From NCBI GenBank assembly GCA_001600495.1, contig BCKE01000113.1, positions 1 to 36,633 on the forward strand: a DNA stretch of 36,633 bases, written 5' to 3'. The stretch comes from Pilasporangium apinafurcum (taxonomy: Eukaryota; Oomycota; Peronosporomycetes; Pythiales; Pythiaceae). The notes beneath the pieces were generated by a model, which was given only the letters and a program-made list of their open reading frames with translations, was not told where the DNA came from and did no database searches. Each line of letters begins with the position of its first letter. The stretch's first letter is position 1. The translations under genes and the position numbers were made by a program. Shown here piece after piece: positions 25,701 to 33,480 of the stretch.

Positions 25701-26827
25701 AGCAGACAGTGGTTCTGCAATTTTTACACCATAGAATCCATTGTCAGAAAGAGTGATGCGCAATCCAGCTTTTGCAGATGAACTGTGTAAAGAAGTGCAG
25801 TATCTGATTGCGCTGACGAATGTCATGAGACCGCCAATAGTTCCATCTAACTCGACAAATGTCGCATTCACCTCGGGATTTTCCAAGTCAATCGACTGGT
25901 TCACAATTCGAACACCATTAATTAGTCCTTCTCGTTGATTCAAAAGGATATGGCCTTCATTTTCGATCTGAAGCTGGAGCGTCATCACTGGGACGAAAAA
26001 ATCGCTTTCATTTTCCAAAAGGATTCCGTCTGGATCAGATAATTGGAGTTCTGGAAGGCTAGTGCATTCTCCCTGAACGACAACGAGATCACGATGGGAT
26101 GTAAGCATGATGGATGGAGCACTATTGATGCTATGCATAAAAATTTCCACTTCGTGGATGATGGCTTCCGAAGAAAATAGTTGTCGATCGCAGGTGTCAG
26201 GTACTTCACGTAGCGCTATTGGTTCACTCCTCTCCAAAGTGAATAGCACCCTTCCATGGCCTTGTACGACGCTTGAGAATGTTGGATTTGCTGCATTTGC
26301 CCAATCAGAGTGGTAATTGGCATCAGGTGTGTAGGTGAGCGCCGACAGAAGCTGCTGCGCTTCTGTAATCTTCGTGTACGCAGTTAGAGATCTCTGTGGA
26401 AGTGTGACGTCACTTGAGTCAGAGCAAACGAAGGATGTTGTGATTAGCTTGTCTATTGTGTTCTGGTCGACTGATAGACTACCATGCTCACATGATATCT
26501 ACACAACGTAAACGTTTTCACTTAGTACCGGCGAATCAAACAGTCGCACAATCGCAGACTTTCGAAACACACCACAAGACGGACTGAATCATCGCTGGAA
26601 TAATCAGCACTGTCAAGTGATGCGAGAATAATCGGATCAAACCTGTAGCCTTGGTTTTCATCGATTACAACGTGCTGAGGCTCCTGGATATGTGGATTTA
26701 GTCAACCATTACCATCTCCAAATAACATTCATACATTACAATATCTTACACTCGTGAAACGGAGCTGCGCAGCAACGAAGAGATACCAGTATCCGAGAAG
26801 ATGCACTGCCAAGTAAAAGCAGTTCAT
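7745..26827 (-). CDS. Giant secreted protein with cadherin-like/tandem-95 modules and two ELWxxDGT repeat blocks
   Basis: Eight exons: 26827-26750, 26683-26573, 26498-24326, 24253-22166, 22095-16096, 16031-9916, 9847-9665 and 9598-7745. Seven GT..AG introns of 64-74 bp join them, and all phases agree, giving about 6,200 residues. The start was chosen because the 26-codon first exon is a classic signal peptide (MNCFYLAVHLLGYWYLFVAA) with a donor GTAAGA. The mature protein starts with beta-sandwich modules resembling tandem-95/cadherin-like repeats, with ends such as PVNDPP, REINDAP, EAVNDAP and AINDPP and cores such as GTLxxINxAL..LxYxPxxNFxGxD. It also has repeats ending in W-[EVL]-ITF, two ELWxxDGT blocks, and a last cadherin-like pair. 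No C-terminal membrane anchor is visible, so it is probably secreted or wall-bound. The expected role is adhesion or matrix; this is inference. ELWxxDGT repeats are best known from bacteria. Confidence 0.85.
8620..10260 (-). repeat. ELWxxDGT block B (seven repeats)
   Basis: Seven repeats in protein order: ELWHSDGSEAGT, ELWATDGTSEGT, ELWATDGTKAGT, ELWFSDGQPRNN (irregular), ELWATDGTAAGT, ELWVTDGTQAGT and EFWETDGTVAGT. Order, spacing and irregularities match block A one to one, including CIHG before repeat 5. The block spans exons 6-8; two introns fall inside its cysteine-containing insert. Confidence 0.88.
9520..10040 (-). other. Cysteine-containing module inserted in ELWxxDGT block B, split by two introns
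   Basis: The counterpart of the block A insert: NVYFAVAENNMWDVDE, then (next exon) AYNCPVGFRWMST, DQCGWNGYVWGG, RKYFRFADSK, then (next exon) ASGAFKHAGYRD and FAGIVCI. Introns 9848-9915 (68 bp) and 9599-9664 (66 bp) interrupt it, both in phase 0. The splice joins were set by matching to the uninterrupted block A copy. Confidence 0.82.
10330..13860 (-). repeat. Cadherin-like/tandem-95-type modules between the two ELW blocks
   Basis: Roughly eight modules of about 120-150 residues. Each opens with an acidic ED/EDE strand (CDEDTPIALDG, SEEDLPLVIED, LDEDTFVTFDG, LDEDSDVLVD). Each then has a V-G-x-L strand, a GTL..IN..L.Y.P.. segment (e.g. GTIANVNKSVQNLRYLPNRN), and a closing strand ending in INDPP/INDAP/VNDAP. 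These are calcium-site-like motifs typical of bacterial and protist adhesins. Confidence 0.75.
13900..15450 (-). repeat. ELWxxDGT block A (seven repeats)
   Basis: Seven repeats of about 45-70 residues, in protein order: ELWVSDGSNAGT, ELWRTDGTPSHT, ELFKTDGTMSGT, ELWATDAHSS (irregular, with an insert), ELWITDGSIAGT, ELYVSDGTEIGT and the degenerate NIWKIDDTKAE. Each is followed by a DL/DI..G..GS.P stretch and a VYFxA strand. Seven repeats fit a seven-bladed beta-propeller (inference). Repeat 1 is separated from repeat 2 by a cysteine-containing insert. Confidence 0.85.
14860..15230 (-). other. Cysteine-containing module inserted in ELWxxDGT block A
   Basis: About 120 residues between repeats 1 and 2, uninterrupted by introns. 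Landmarks in order are NVFYVVAKDNTWIP, YDCPPGSYWAST, DSCNWDGYVFNG, RVYFRFSDSHITGALKHAG and FAGIVCI. It matches the block B insert along its whole length. I could not name the family; the paired cysteines suggest an extracellular disulfide-bonded fold. Confidence 0.75.
16850..18000 (-). repeat. Tandem beta modules ending in W-x-ITF (set 2)
   Basis: Exon 5 holds further copies of the same unit, e.g. DGSFRLQLHDETTEAIAF followed by DALEALSTVETAKVAKI and TWEITFF, a unit with VEWLITFKE, and one starting GGTFTLSYC. They are separated from set 1 by cadherin-like modules, so the units were dispersed within the protein. Confidence 0.55.
24326..25400 (-). repeat. Tandem beta modules ending in W-x-ITF (set 1)
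   Basis: Within exon 3, three to four tandem units of about 100 residues share one pattern: SGEFALRI or SGVFQLHF, a Thr/Ser segment, a helical stretch such as DLEAALEETTGLDQVEV, then LWVITF or IWLITF. The pattern recurs in exon 5. I know it only as a loosely defined repeat in large protist surface proteins and give no family name. Confidence 0.6.
26768..26827 (-). other. Signal peptide of the giant protein
   Basis: The first 20 codons from the ATG at 26827 encode a hydrophobic stretch (LAVHLLGYWYLFVAA) preceded by Met-Asn-Cys and followed by QLRFTSEPQ. A VAA-Q junction fits a signal-peptidase site. It is encoded almost entirely by the small first exon, a common arrangement for secreted proteins. 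Confidence 0.72.
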
Positions 26828-26909
26828 GCTTTTTTCCAGTAAAGACGAAATGTGATTGACACATGTATCCACGAAGATCCGCTCATGTGGTCCACAAGAT
26901 TGCGACCCT

Positions 26910-27252
26910 TCAAGATCGTGCCAAGGTCTTGATTGCAAAAAATCTAGTCACTGCTGACTGATGCTCAAACAAATATGCGTGTCCGATTGAATCATGAAGG
27001 AGATCTGCTAACTCCTGAAAGGTAGACCTTAGATCGATCTAGCGATATTCCCAGTCTTGGGATGCTGGAGTACCCTGATAGTGCTTCCGTGCATGTGCCT
27101 CCAGCTGCGCGTGCAAATGTGCGTAGCGTTCTTTATTGTGATCCTCAGTCGTTCTACCCCGTTATTCTCGTCCGTTTGTGACATTTTTTGTGCGCTCTTG
27201 TACACTGTTGTCCTTCTACTATTGTAGATGCTGGAGGAGGGAGGGAAGTCAT
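26910..27252 (-). CDS. Small 73-residue protein, three exons, unknown function
   Basis: Exons 27252-27206 (47 nt), 27153-27074 (80 nt) and 27004-26910 (95 nt), with introns of 52 and 69 bp, join in consistent phases (2, then 1). The product runs MTSLPPPASTIVEGQQ, TTEDHNKERYAHLHAQLEA, HARKHYQDLLHDSIGHAYL, FEHQSAVTRFFAIKTLARS. It has no membrane segment or signal peptide. The centre is His/Glu/Lys-rich and probably helical, which suggests a small subunit of a larger complex. Competing open frames overlap the first two exons, so this model rests on phase agreement and sequence coherence. The stop lies 82 bp before the start codon of the giant gene on the same strand. I do not recognise the family. 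Confidence 0.62.
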
Positions 27253-28100
27253 TTCTTAGGTCCACATCCTTCTTGGAACGCGTTCTCGCATCTTATATAT
27301 TTGATACCGCGTCACTGTTACTCAGCACCATGCGACCAAAATGCACAAAATATGCTTTGTCTCGAACAACCTAAAGGACGGATAGCCACTTCCAAATAGA
27401 GATTCTTGTGTTTCTTTCCACTGAGCAAAATGATAATATGTCATCTGGGCATCAAAACATGATGGATGTGAAGGAAGAGGAGGCGAAAGTGCAGCAAGAT
27501 CATCTCCGAATTAGTTGCCATCTCGTTCGTCTTCTTATATACATAGCAAACAGTCCAATTCTCCATCAAAGCTCCATTTCGATGTCTGGCTAGGTCAACT
27601 TAATCTTCGTGTTCCCGTTCTCCTGTAACGATGGTCATATGCATGAGAAAAGATTCTACCGTAACAAGAGTATTCTTTCTGTCTAATTTCGCGATGCTCG
27701 TGTGGTGCAACTGAAGAGAGCATGCTATCCGCACATAACCATGGTTTAAAATCTTAGCGTTTAACTCCAAAAATCATCGTTTCGTAGTTGAACCGTAGTA
27801 CATCATGCCACCTGCTGTTACAGGACGAGTTCAGTGACTCCGATAGCCATCCGAGTTCTGGCTGCAGCCGCAAACCTGGAGTAATCTCAACACACCAGTG
27901 CTCATGCTGTCCACACTGTTCCAACGTCATGTGAGCAGCACTATGTGGACCCATCGAAAAACCTATAATACCTATCATTACAATTATTAATTAACTTCCA
28001 GAGGTTATTTAATTTTAAGGTGGTGATCGGCGCTTCCAGTCGTTTAGTGATTGAATGGAATGGATTGATTGATCCATTTGGGCAGTCGTGATCGAGTGCG
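27253..28100. other. Spacer with unresolved short open stretches
   Basis: About 850 bp between the 73-residue gene and the NAT10-type gene, whose promoter must lie here. Several short open stretches look protein-like but were not assembled into a gene. On the minus strand there are 75 codons at 27978-27754 (contains LQPELGWLSESLNSSCN) and a stretch after a strong pyrimidine tract at 27447. On the plus strand there are 48 codons from the ATG at 27228 and 51 codons ending at 27593 (MMDVKEEEAKVQQDHLR). They may be exons of an unmodelled gene, relics or chance. Confidence 0.4.
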
Positions 28101-31100
28101 ATGGTAAAGAAGAAGGTAGATGCACGCGTGCGCGTGCTGCTGGAGAACTGCATCAAGGAGAACTTCCGCTCTTTTGTTGTGCTGGTGGGCGATCATGGCA
28201 AGGACCAAGTCATGAATTTGCACTACATTTTGTCGAAAGCGGCCGTGAAGGCACGCCCTAAAGTGCTCTGGTGTTACAAGAAAGAGCTCGGGTTCTCCAC
28301 ACACAAGCAGAAGCGCATGCGACAGATTAAGAAACAACAGCAGCGCGGCCTCTATGATCCCAACAAGGACGATCCATTTGAGCTTTTCATTTCCTCCACC
28401 GACATCCGCTGGTGCTACTACAAGGAAACGCACAAGGTGCTCGGTAGCACATACGGTATGTGTGTGTTGCAAGATTTTGAGGCGATCACTCCGAACATCA
28501 TGGCGAGAACCATTGAAACGGTCGAAGGTGGCGGTGTCGTTGTGTTGCTATTGCGTACGATGTCCTCGTTGAAGAAATTATACACGATGAGCATGGATGT
28601 GCACGCGCGTTTTCGCACAGAGTCGCATCAGGACGTCGTTGCGCGCTTTAACGAGCGATTTATTCTTTCACTCTCCTCCTGTGAACGATGCATCGTGCTG
28701 GACGACGAGCTCAATGTGCTGCCCATTTCTAAGCACGCGCGAAAGATTGAGCTGCTCCCGCCAACCGATTCGGACTCGGAACTCTCGAAAGACCAATTGG
28801 AACTGAAAGAATTGAAGGAATCTCTTCGCGAAACTCAACCGGTTGGCGCTCTAGTTGAGCAAGCACGCACGCTCGATCAGGCAAAGGCGGTTTTGACGTT
28901 TGTGGAAGCCATTTCGGAGAAGACACTGCGCTCGACTGTCGCGCTGACTGCTGCACGCGGGCGCGGGAAATCGGCGGCGCTAGGCATGTCACTTGCTGCG
29001 GCGGTAGCCTACGGCTACAGTAATATCTTCGTCACTGCCCCCACTCCCGAGAATCTCAAGACCGTGTTCGACTTTATTTTCAAGGGTTTTGACGCACTCA
29101 AGTACAAGGAACATCTGGATTATGAGATCATCCAAAGCACGAATCCAGAGTTTAACAACGCCATTGTTCGAGTGAATATCTTCCGAGAGCACCGTCAAAC
29201 GATTCAGTACATTCAACCGAATCACCACGAGAAACTGGCGCAGGCAGAACTCTTGGCGATTGATGAAGCAGCAGCCATTCCATTGCCTGTTGTGAAGAAC
29301 TTGCTTGGTCCATACTTGGTCTTCATGTCGTCCACTATTAATGGATACGAAGGAACGGGACGATCGCTGTCACTGAAACTAATCCAAAAACTGCGAGAAC
29401 AGCAAGGAAACGCCACTGATGCGGCAGCTCAAGCAGTGTCTGGCATTCGTGGGGATAACAAGAAACGCAAGGGCGAGCGCAAGCTGCACGAGGAACGGTG
29501 GCAAGCAGCCAATGACGCTGCCCACTCGGCTGTGTCTGGATCGACGACTGGTCGAGTATTGCGTGAGGTGTCACTGGAAATTCCCATTCGTTATGCACAA
29601 AATGATCCCGTAGAGAAATGGCTGAATGAATTGCTTTGCTTGGATGCAACCAGTCAGTCACATCGCATCGTTGCCGGTACGCCCCATCCAAAGGACTGTG
29701 AGCTGTACTATGTCAATCGCGATTCGCTCTTTTCGTATCACAAATTGTCGGAAAGCTTCCTACAGCGCATTATGGCGCTCTATGTATCGTCGCACTACAA
29801 AAACCAGCCAAACGACCTCCAGTTGCTGTCGGATGCACCTGCGCATCACATCTTTGCTCTCTTAGGACCAGGTGCTGAGGCACAAGGTAACGCTGGTCAA
29901 CTACCAGACGTATTGTGTGTCGTGCAGGTGGCGTTGGAGGGTGAGATATCAAAGGAATCAGTCAAAGCACAGTTGGCGAGAGGACAGCGTGCGTCTGGCG
30001 ATTTGATTCCGTGGACCGTCTCACAGCAATTTCAGGATTCTGAGTTTGCTTCACTTTCTGGTGCGCGAGTGGTTCGCATTGCGACGCATCCTGACGCAAC
30101 AGGCATGGGCTACGGCTCTCGCGCCATTGAGCTCTTGACAAAGTACTACCAAGGAGAAATCACTATTGATACCCAAACGGAAGAAGGATCTACTACGCAA
30201 TCCAAAGAGGAAGAAAATGATGAAGAAGAAAGCGATGGCAAGTTGCTCAAGGAGAAAATCAAGCCACGCAAAACGCTTCCACCTTTGCTGCTTCCTATCG
30301 ACGAGCGGCCGTGCGAGCGTCTCCATTGGTTTGGTACATCCTTCGGTCTCACTCTCTCATTGCACAACTTTTGGTCTCGCGGTGGGTTTAGATCCGTCTA
30401 TATTCGTCAAACAGCCAACGATCTCACGGGTGAACATACTGCGATCATGCTGCGTTCGCTCAAGTGTGATGATCTTCCTGAGGCTCCTGCCTCTGGTTGG
30501 TTGAATGAGTTTGTCGCCGATGCTCGACGTCGGTTCGTCTCACTGTTGTCATACGAGTTCTCTACATTTCCATGTGCGCTTTCGCTCAGCCTGTTAAGCG
30601 ATCAGACTGAAGTGAAGGATGGAGAAGAAGCAATTGTTGCAACGCTTCAGCGCAGTGCAACGGGTGAGATCAGCTCCCAGGAGCTAAATATGGTACTGAC
30701 ACCGTACGATGTCAAGCGCCTCAAGTCTTACGCGAAGAACCTGGTAGACTATCACATGATCGTGGATCTCATTCCATCGCTCGCTCGCCTCTACTTCTTG
30801 CAGCGCTTGCCACAAATGACACTCTCGTATTTGCAACGTGCGATTCTTGTGAGCATTGGTCTCCAGCACCAGTCGGTAGATGTGATCCAGAAGGAAATTG
30901 GTGTGCCGTCAAACCAATTGCTGGCGCTGTTCAACAAGGCCATTCGAAAATTTCTCACCCAAATCGAGACGATTATGGAGAAGGAGATTGAGGCAGAGCA
31001 GAAACCACGGGACGAGAAAATTATGCAAGTTGCAGCGATCTCTCAGGGCATGAAACCCACGGAGCAAAGTCTGGAGGAGGAAATGCGTGAGGAAGCCTCT

Positions 31101-31355
31101 GAAACGAAGAAGAAGCTACAGCGGGAGATGTTGGAGAATCTCAACCTCATGAAATACGCTGTACGTGGTGATGATGCCGATTGGGATGAAGCGTTGTCAA
31201 GCGCGACGGCAGATGGCGTCGTTCAAGTAAAGAAGAAAAAGAAGCAAAAGCGATCGGAAAGTACGGGTGATGAAGACGCTACTGTCGACAGCAAAGCCAA
31301 CACCAAGGCACGGAAGCGACAGAAGAAGTCCAAGTACGCCAACATTAACAAATAG
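28101..31355 (+). CDS. NAT10: RNA cytidine acetyltransferase (NAT10/Kre33 type)
   Basis: Intronless gene for 1,084 residues, slightly longer than the roughly 1,025 of the human protein. It acetylates cytidine in 18S rRNA and certain tRNAs using acetyl-CoA and ATP, and is needed for small-subunit assembly in the nucleolus. The N-terminal TmcA-type domain (residues 1-220) starts VKKKVDARVRVLLENCIKEN. A RecD-like ATPase follows, with a Walker A loop TAARGRGKSAALG near residue 283 and a Walker B-like LLAIDEAAAIPLP near 383. The GNAT domain has the acetyl-CoA loop ATHPDATGMGYGSRAIELL near 659. A tRNA-binding-type C-terminal region follows, ending in a Lys/Arg-rich tail that should act as a nucleolar signal. 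The start is the first ATG. An acidic insert (EEENDEEESDGK, about 700-715) interrupts the GNAT region. Confidence 0.96.
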   Translation: MVKKKVDARVRVLLENCIKENFRSFVVLVGDHGKDQVMNLHYILSKAAVKARPKVLWCYKKELGFSTHKQKRMRQIKKQQQRGLYDPNKDDPFELFISSTDIRWCYYKETHKVLGSTYGMCVLQDFEAITPNIMARTIETVEGGGVVVLLLRTMSSLKKLYTMSMDVHARFRTESHQDVVARFNERFILSLSSCERCIVLDDELNVLPISKHARKIELLPPTDSDSELSKDQLELKELKESLRETQPVGALVEQARTLDQAKAVLTFVEAISEKTLRSTVALTAARGRGKSAALGMSLAAAVAYGYSNIFVTAPTPENLKTVFDFIFKGFDALKYKEHLDYEIIQSTNPEFNNAIVRVNIFREHRQTIQYIQPNHHEKLAQAELLAIDEAAAIPLPVVKNLLGPYLVFMSSTINGYEGTGRSLSLKLIQKLREQQGNATDAAAQAVSGIRGDNKKRKGERKLHEERWQAANDAAHSAVSGSTTGRVLREVSLEIPIRYAQNDPVEKWLNELLCLDATSQSHRIVAGTPHPKDCELYYVNRDSLFSYHKLSESFLQRIMALYVSSHYKNQPNDLQLLSDAPAHHIFALLGPGAEAQGNAGQLPDVLCVVQVALEGEISKESVKAQLARGQRASGDLIPWTVSQQFQDSEFASLSGARVVRIATHPDATGMGYGSRAIELLTKYYQGEITIDTQTEEGSTTQSKEEENDEEESDGKLLKEKIKPRKTLPPLLLPIDERPCERLHWFGTSFGLTLSLHNFWSRGGFRSVYIRQTANDLTGEHTAIMLRSLKCDDLPEAPASGWLNEFVADARRRFVSLLSYEFSTFPCALSLSLLSDQTEVKDGEEAIVATLQRSATGEISSQELNMVLTPYDVKRLKSYAKNLVDYHMIVDLIPSLARLYFLQRLPQMTLSYLQRAILVSIGLQHQSVDVIQKEIGVPSNQLLALFNKAIRKFLTQIETIMEKEIEAEQKPRDEKIMQVAAISQGMKPTEQSLEEEMREEASETKKKLQREMLENLNLMKYAVRGDDADWDEALSSATADGVVQVKKKKKQKRSESTGDEDATVDSKANTKARKRQKKSKYANINK

Positions 31356-31495
31356 ACTTGAAGACGGCGCTAGGAGATAGAGACAGCATTTTACTTTTGC
31401 TTCTGATAGATTGAATCCATCAATATATATATACATTCTCGCGTTCACACAATCCACGTCATTGCAACAGTACTGCAAATGCACTAATGCATTTA

Positions 31496-31890
31496 CTAAT
31501 CGTGCGTTTCTTGTTTTGGTTGGCCTTTGGGTCGTGGTGGGTCTCCTGCACGTCGACCCTGCCATGTGTTGGTTCGGAAATCCCAGTCAGGATCCACACC
31601 GACATCCTTCGAGCCAGAGTTCATGTATACCCCACGGCGGATCTGCGACGCATTTAGTGCCTTTTCCTTTGAATTAAGGTTCTCTGTCTACATCCAATAT
31701 GATCATTTGTCAATACCGATCGTCCTTGATATAGAACCTGTTCGTGTCAATGCAATCGACGTACTTTGGAGAAATGAGCCATGAAGGGAACTGCAAAGAA
31801 TGCTGCGCCCACCAGTACAGCGAAGGCCGCGACACTGCCGTTGTTCGCGCGTGCTCGCGTTGCGGATGATGTCCGGATCGTCTTCACCAT
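31496..31890 (-). CDS. Small single-pass membrane protein (103 residues), two exons
   Basis: Exons 31890-31765 and 31681-31496 are joined by an 83-bp phase-0 intron whose acceptor is GAG rather than the commoner CAG/TAG. The N-terminus is basic (MVKTIRTSSATRARANNGS) and precedes one membrane segment at about residues 20-38 (VAAFAVLVGAAFFAVPFMA). The rest is soluble: SKEKALNASQIRRGVYMNSG, then SKDVGVDPDWDFRTNTWQG and a Pro/Lys-rich tail. Arg-rich start plus one membrane segment suits a mitochondrial inner-membrane protein. The NSGSKD..DPDW core looks strongly constrained and I have the impression of similar small plant and protist proteins, but I cannot name a family. It converges on the NAT10-type gene across 140 bp. 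Confidence 0.8.
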
Positions 31891-32193
31891 CAGAACAAGA
31901 AGCTGCTGTGTGAACCTTTGATACCTGGATCACACAAGCCCTACACCTGTTGGTTTTAAAAAGTATTTAGTCCAATAAAAACGCGCTAATTGAATAATTT
32001 ATTGGATTATTAGATTGTTTAAATGTGTACTGTTTCCTGTTATCCAATCATCACATCATATTTGTCCTCGTCAAGATCTCAGTACAGAATTACGTAGTCA
32101 TTTTATTCTGGTGGATGGTGAAGATTACGTAGTCCGCACCTATTTTAGCACACAGATCATTCATTAATTCTCTTCAAGAGTGGCAGCTACAAC
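31891..32193. promoter_or_regulatory. Divergent promoter region
   Basis: The 303 bp between two divergent start codons (small membrane protein on minus, ADP-ribosylglycohydrolase-like on plus) must contain both promoters. It is AT-rich around 31970-32020. No specific element was identified. Confidence 0.45.
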
Positions 32194-33321
32194 ATGTGGG
32201 GCGCGTTCGTGCAACTCAACAGCTTCCAGCAACGTTTGCTACTCGGGATTTGCTTTCTGGTAATTGGGTCGTGGCTCTTCAATGCCATTGTCTTCACTTC
32301 TCATCCTGCGTCGTATAGTACAAGCAGCTCAAGCACGCAAGCAATACCAACTGCTGCTACATCTTCATATCAACATTCAATTTCCATGTCGCTCGCTACC
32401 AAACAGACAGCAGTTGCCGCTATTATTGGTGGTTTCGTCGCGGATGCGGCGACCATGGGCCTCCACTGGATCTACGACGACAACAAAATGAGAGAGCTCG
32501 TGTCCAAGACCAACCACCAGCCAGAATTCCACGAGCCGCCGTCTTGTCCATTCTATAGTTACAACAGCGGTGCCTTCTCGCCCTATGGTGACGAGGTCTT
32601 CCCGCTTCTAACGGACATGGCTACGCGTGGAGAGTTTGACCCGGAAGCGTTTGCGATCGTTTCCTACCAAGCCGCAAAATCCTACACTGGTCGCTTGAAC
32701 CATGTTTTCAAAGAGCTCGTGGTTAAAGGCGACGCGGGTAAGAGGTATCCAGAGCTAGCTACGGAGAGTAAAGATCTTCATGGAGGCATCAAAGTGCCGA
32801 TGTTAGTAGCTACCTACTACGCCAACACTCCCGTGTTGCTTCAAAAAGTTCGTGAGGCAACAAAAGTTCATCAGATTGGCGAAGAAGCAGAGGAGGCAGC
32901 CGTGGCTTCAGCTTTGCTGCTCCAGCAAGTGGTGCTTGGTGTGTCCATCCCAGACGCAATCAACAGTCTTACCACTAACGACCATGTGGGCAGCGCCACT
33001 CGCGCAACCATCCAGGAGGTAGTGGATATCGTGGCAGCAAAGACGTATCCGGATGCAACTGCGGCGATTGCGCAATTCGGCAAATCCTGTGGATTGCCAG
33101 GTGTGCTGAAAGGGTCACTCTTCGTCCTGTTGACCTCCAATGGATACGTGGATGCTATTCGTGCCAACATCGTTGCAGGAGGTGACAACTGCAGTCGTGC
33201 TATTCTCATTGGTGCTATCACTGCTGCTGCAGGTGGGAACGACCAGGTTCCACAGACGTGGAAGGATAAAACTACCCAGTACACTGCTGTAAAGAAGTTC
33301 GCGGAACAACTCGTCAACTAA
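32194..33321 (+). CDS. ADP-ribosylglycohydrolase/J1-crystallin-like protein with N-terminal membrane anchor
   Basis: Intronless, 375 residues. Residues about 13-33 (QRLLLGICFLVIGSWLFNAI) form a membrane anchor, followed by a Ser/Thr-rich stalk to about residue 64. A second ATG at 32386 (MSLATKQ) would give a soluble form. The domain from residue 68 matches the ADP-ribosylglycohydrolase superfamily: GGFVADAATMGLHWIYD, an YNSGAFSPYGDE loop, and near residue 329 GGDNCSRAILIGA. Catalytic members have GGDTDT-type metal ligands here; only the Asp is kept, as in J1-crystallin-like members, so hydrolase activity is doubtful. The substrate is unknown. It is divergent from the small membrane protein and convergent with a glycosyltransferase relic. 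Confidence 0.83.
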   Translation: MWGAFVQLNSFQQRLLLGICFLVIGSWLFNAIVFTSHPASYSTSSSSTQAIPTAATSSYQHSISMSLATKQTAVAAIIGGFVADAATMGLHWIYDDNKMRELVSKTNHQPEFHEPPSCPFYSYNSGAFSPYGDEVFPLLTDMATRGEFDPEAFAIVSYQAAKSYTGRLNHVFKELVVKGDAGKRYPELATESKDLHGGIKVPMLVATYYANTPVLLQKVREATKVHQIGEEAEEAAVASALLLQQVVLGVSIPDAINSLTTNDHVGSATRATIQEVVDIVAAKTYPDATAAIAQFGKSCGLPGVLKGSLFVLLTSNGYVDAIRANIVAGGDNCSRAILIGAITAAAGGNDQVPQTWKDKTTQYTAVKKFAEQLVN

Positions 33322-33480
33322 AACGCAGATTTGATCAACTAGGGATTTGCAGCGAGTAGGTTTTATGTCGTTATGTACCAGATCACTATCCGAATATGCA
33401 TTATCTCGTTTATTTTTGACATATTAATGGTCCTGATGTCATTTGTAGAGCTCATACTTCAATTCGCCACCGTTGTCGAA

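Noticed and set aside
26750-26938. Longer N-terminus of the giant protein upstream of the ATG at 26827
   Set aside because: The extra frame starts with TTG, has no good acceptor, and would bury the clear signal peptide; it also overlaps the last exon of the 73-residue gene.
27029-27265. 78-codon minus-strand frame (contains GVERLRITIKNATHIC)
   Set aside because: It overlaps the 73-residue gene in another frame and gives less coherent splice joins; treated as a shadow, though not excluded.
27754-27978. 75-codon minus-strand frame with ATG
   Set aside because: No partner exon gave a consistent phase and size, and no family was recognised.
31411-31784. Plus-strand frames downstream of the NAT10-type gene
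   Set aside because: They lie antisense to the two-exon 103-residue gene, which has a membrane segment, a good splice join and a coherent C-terminus.
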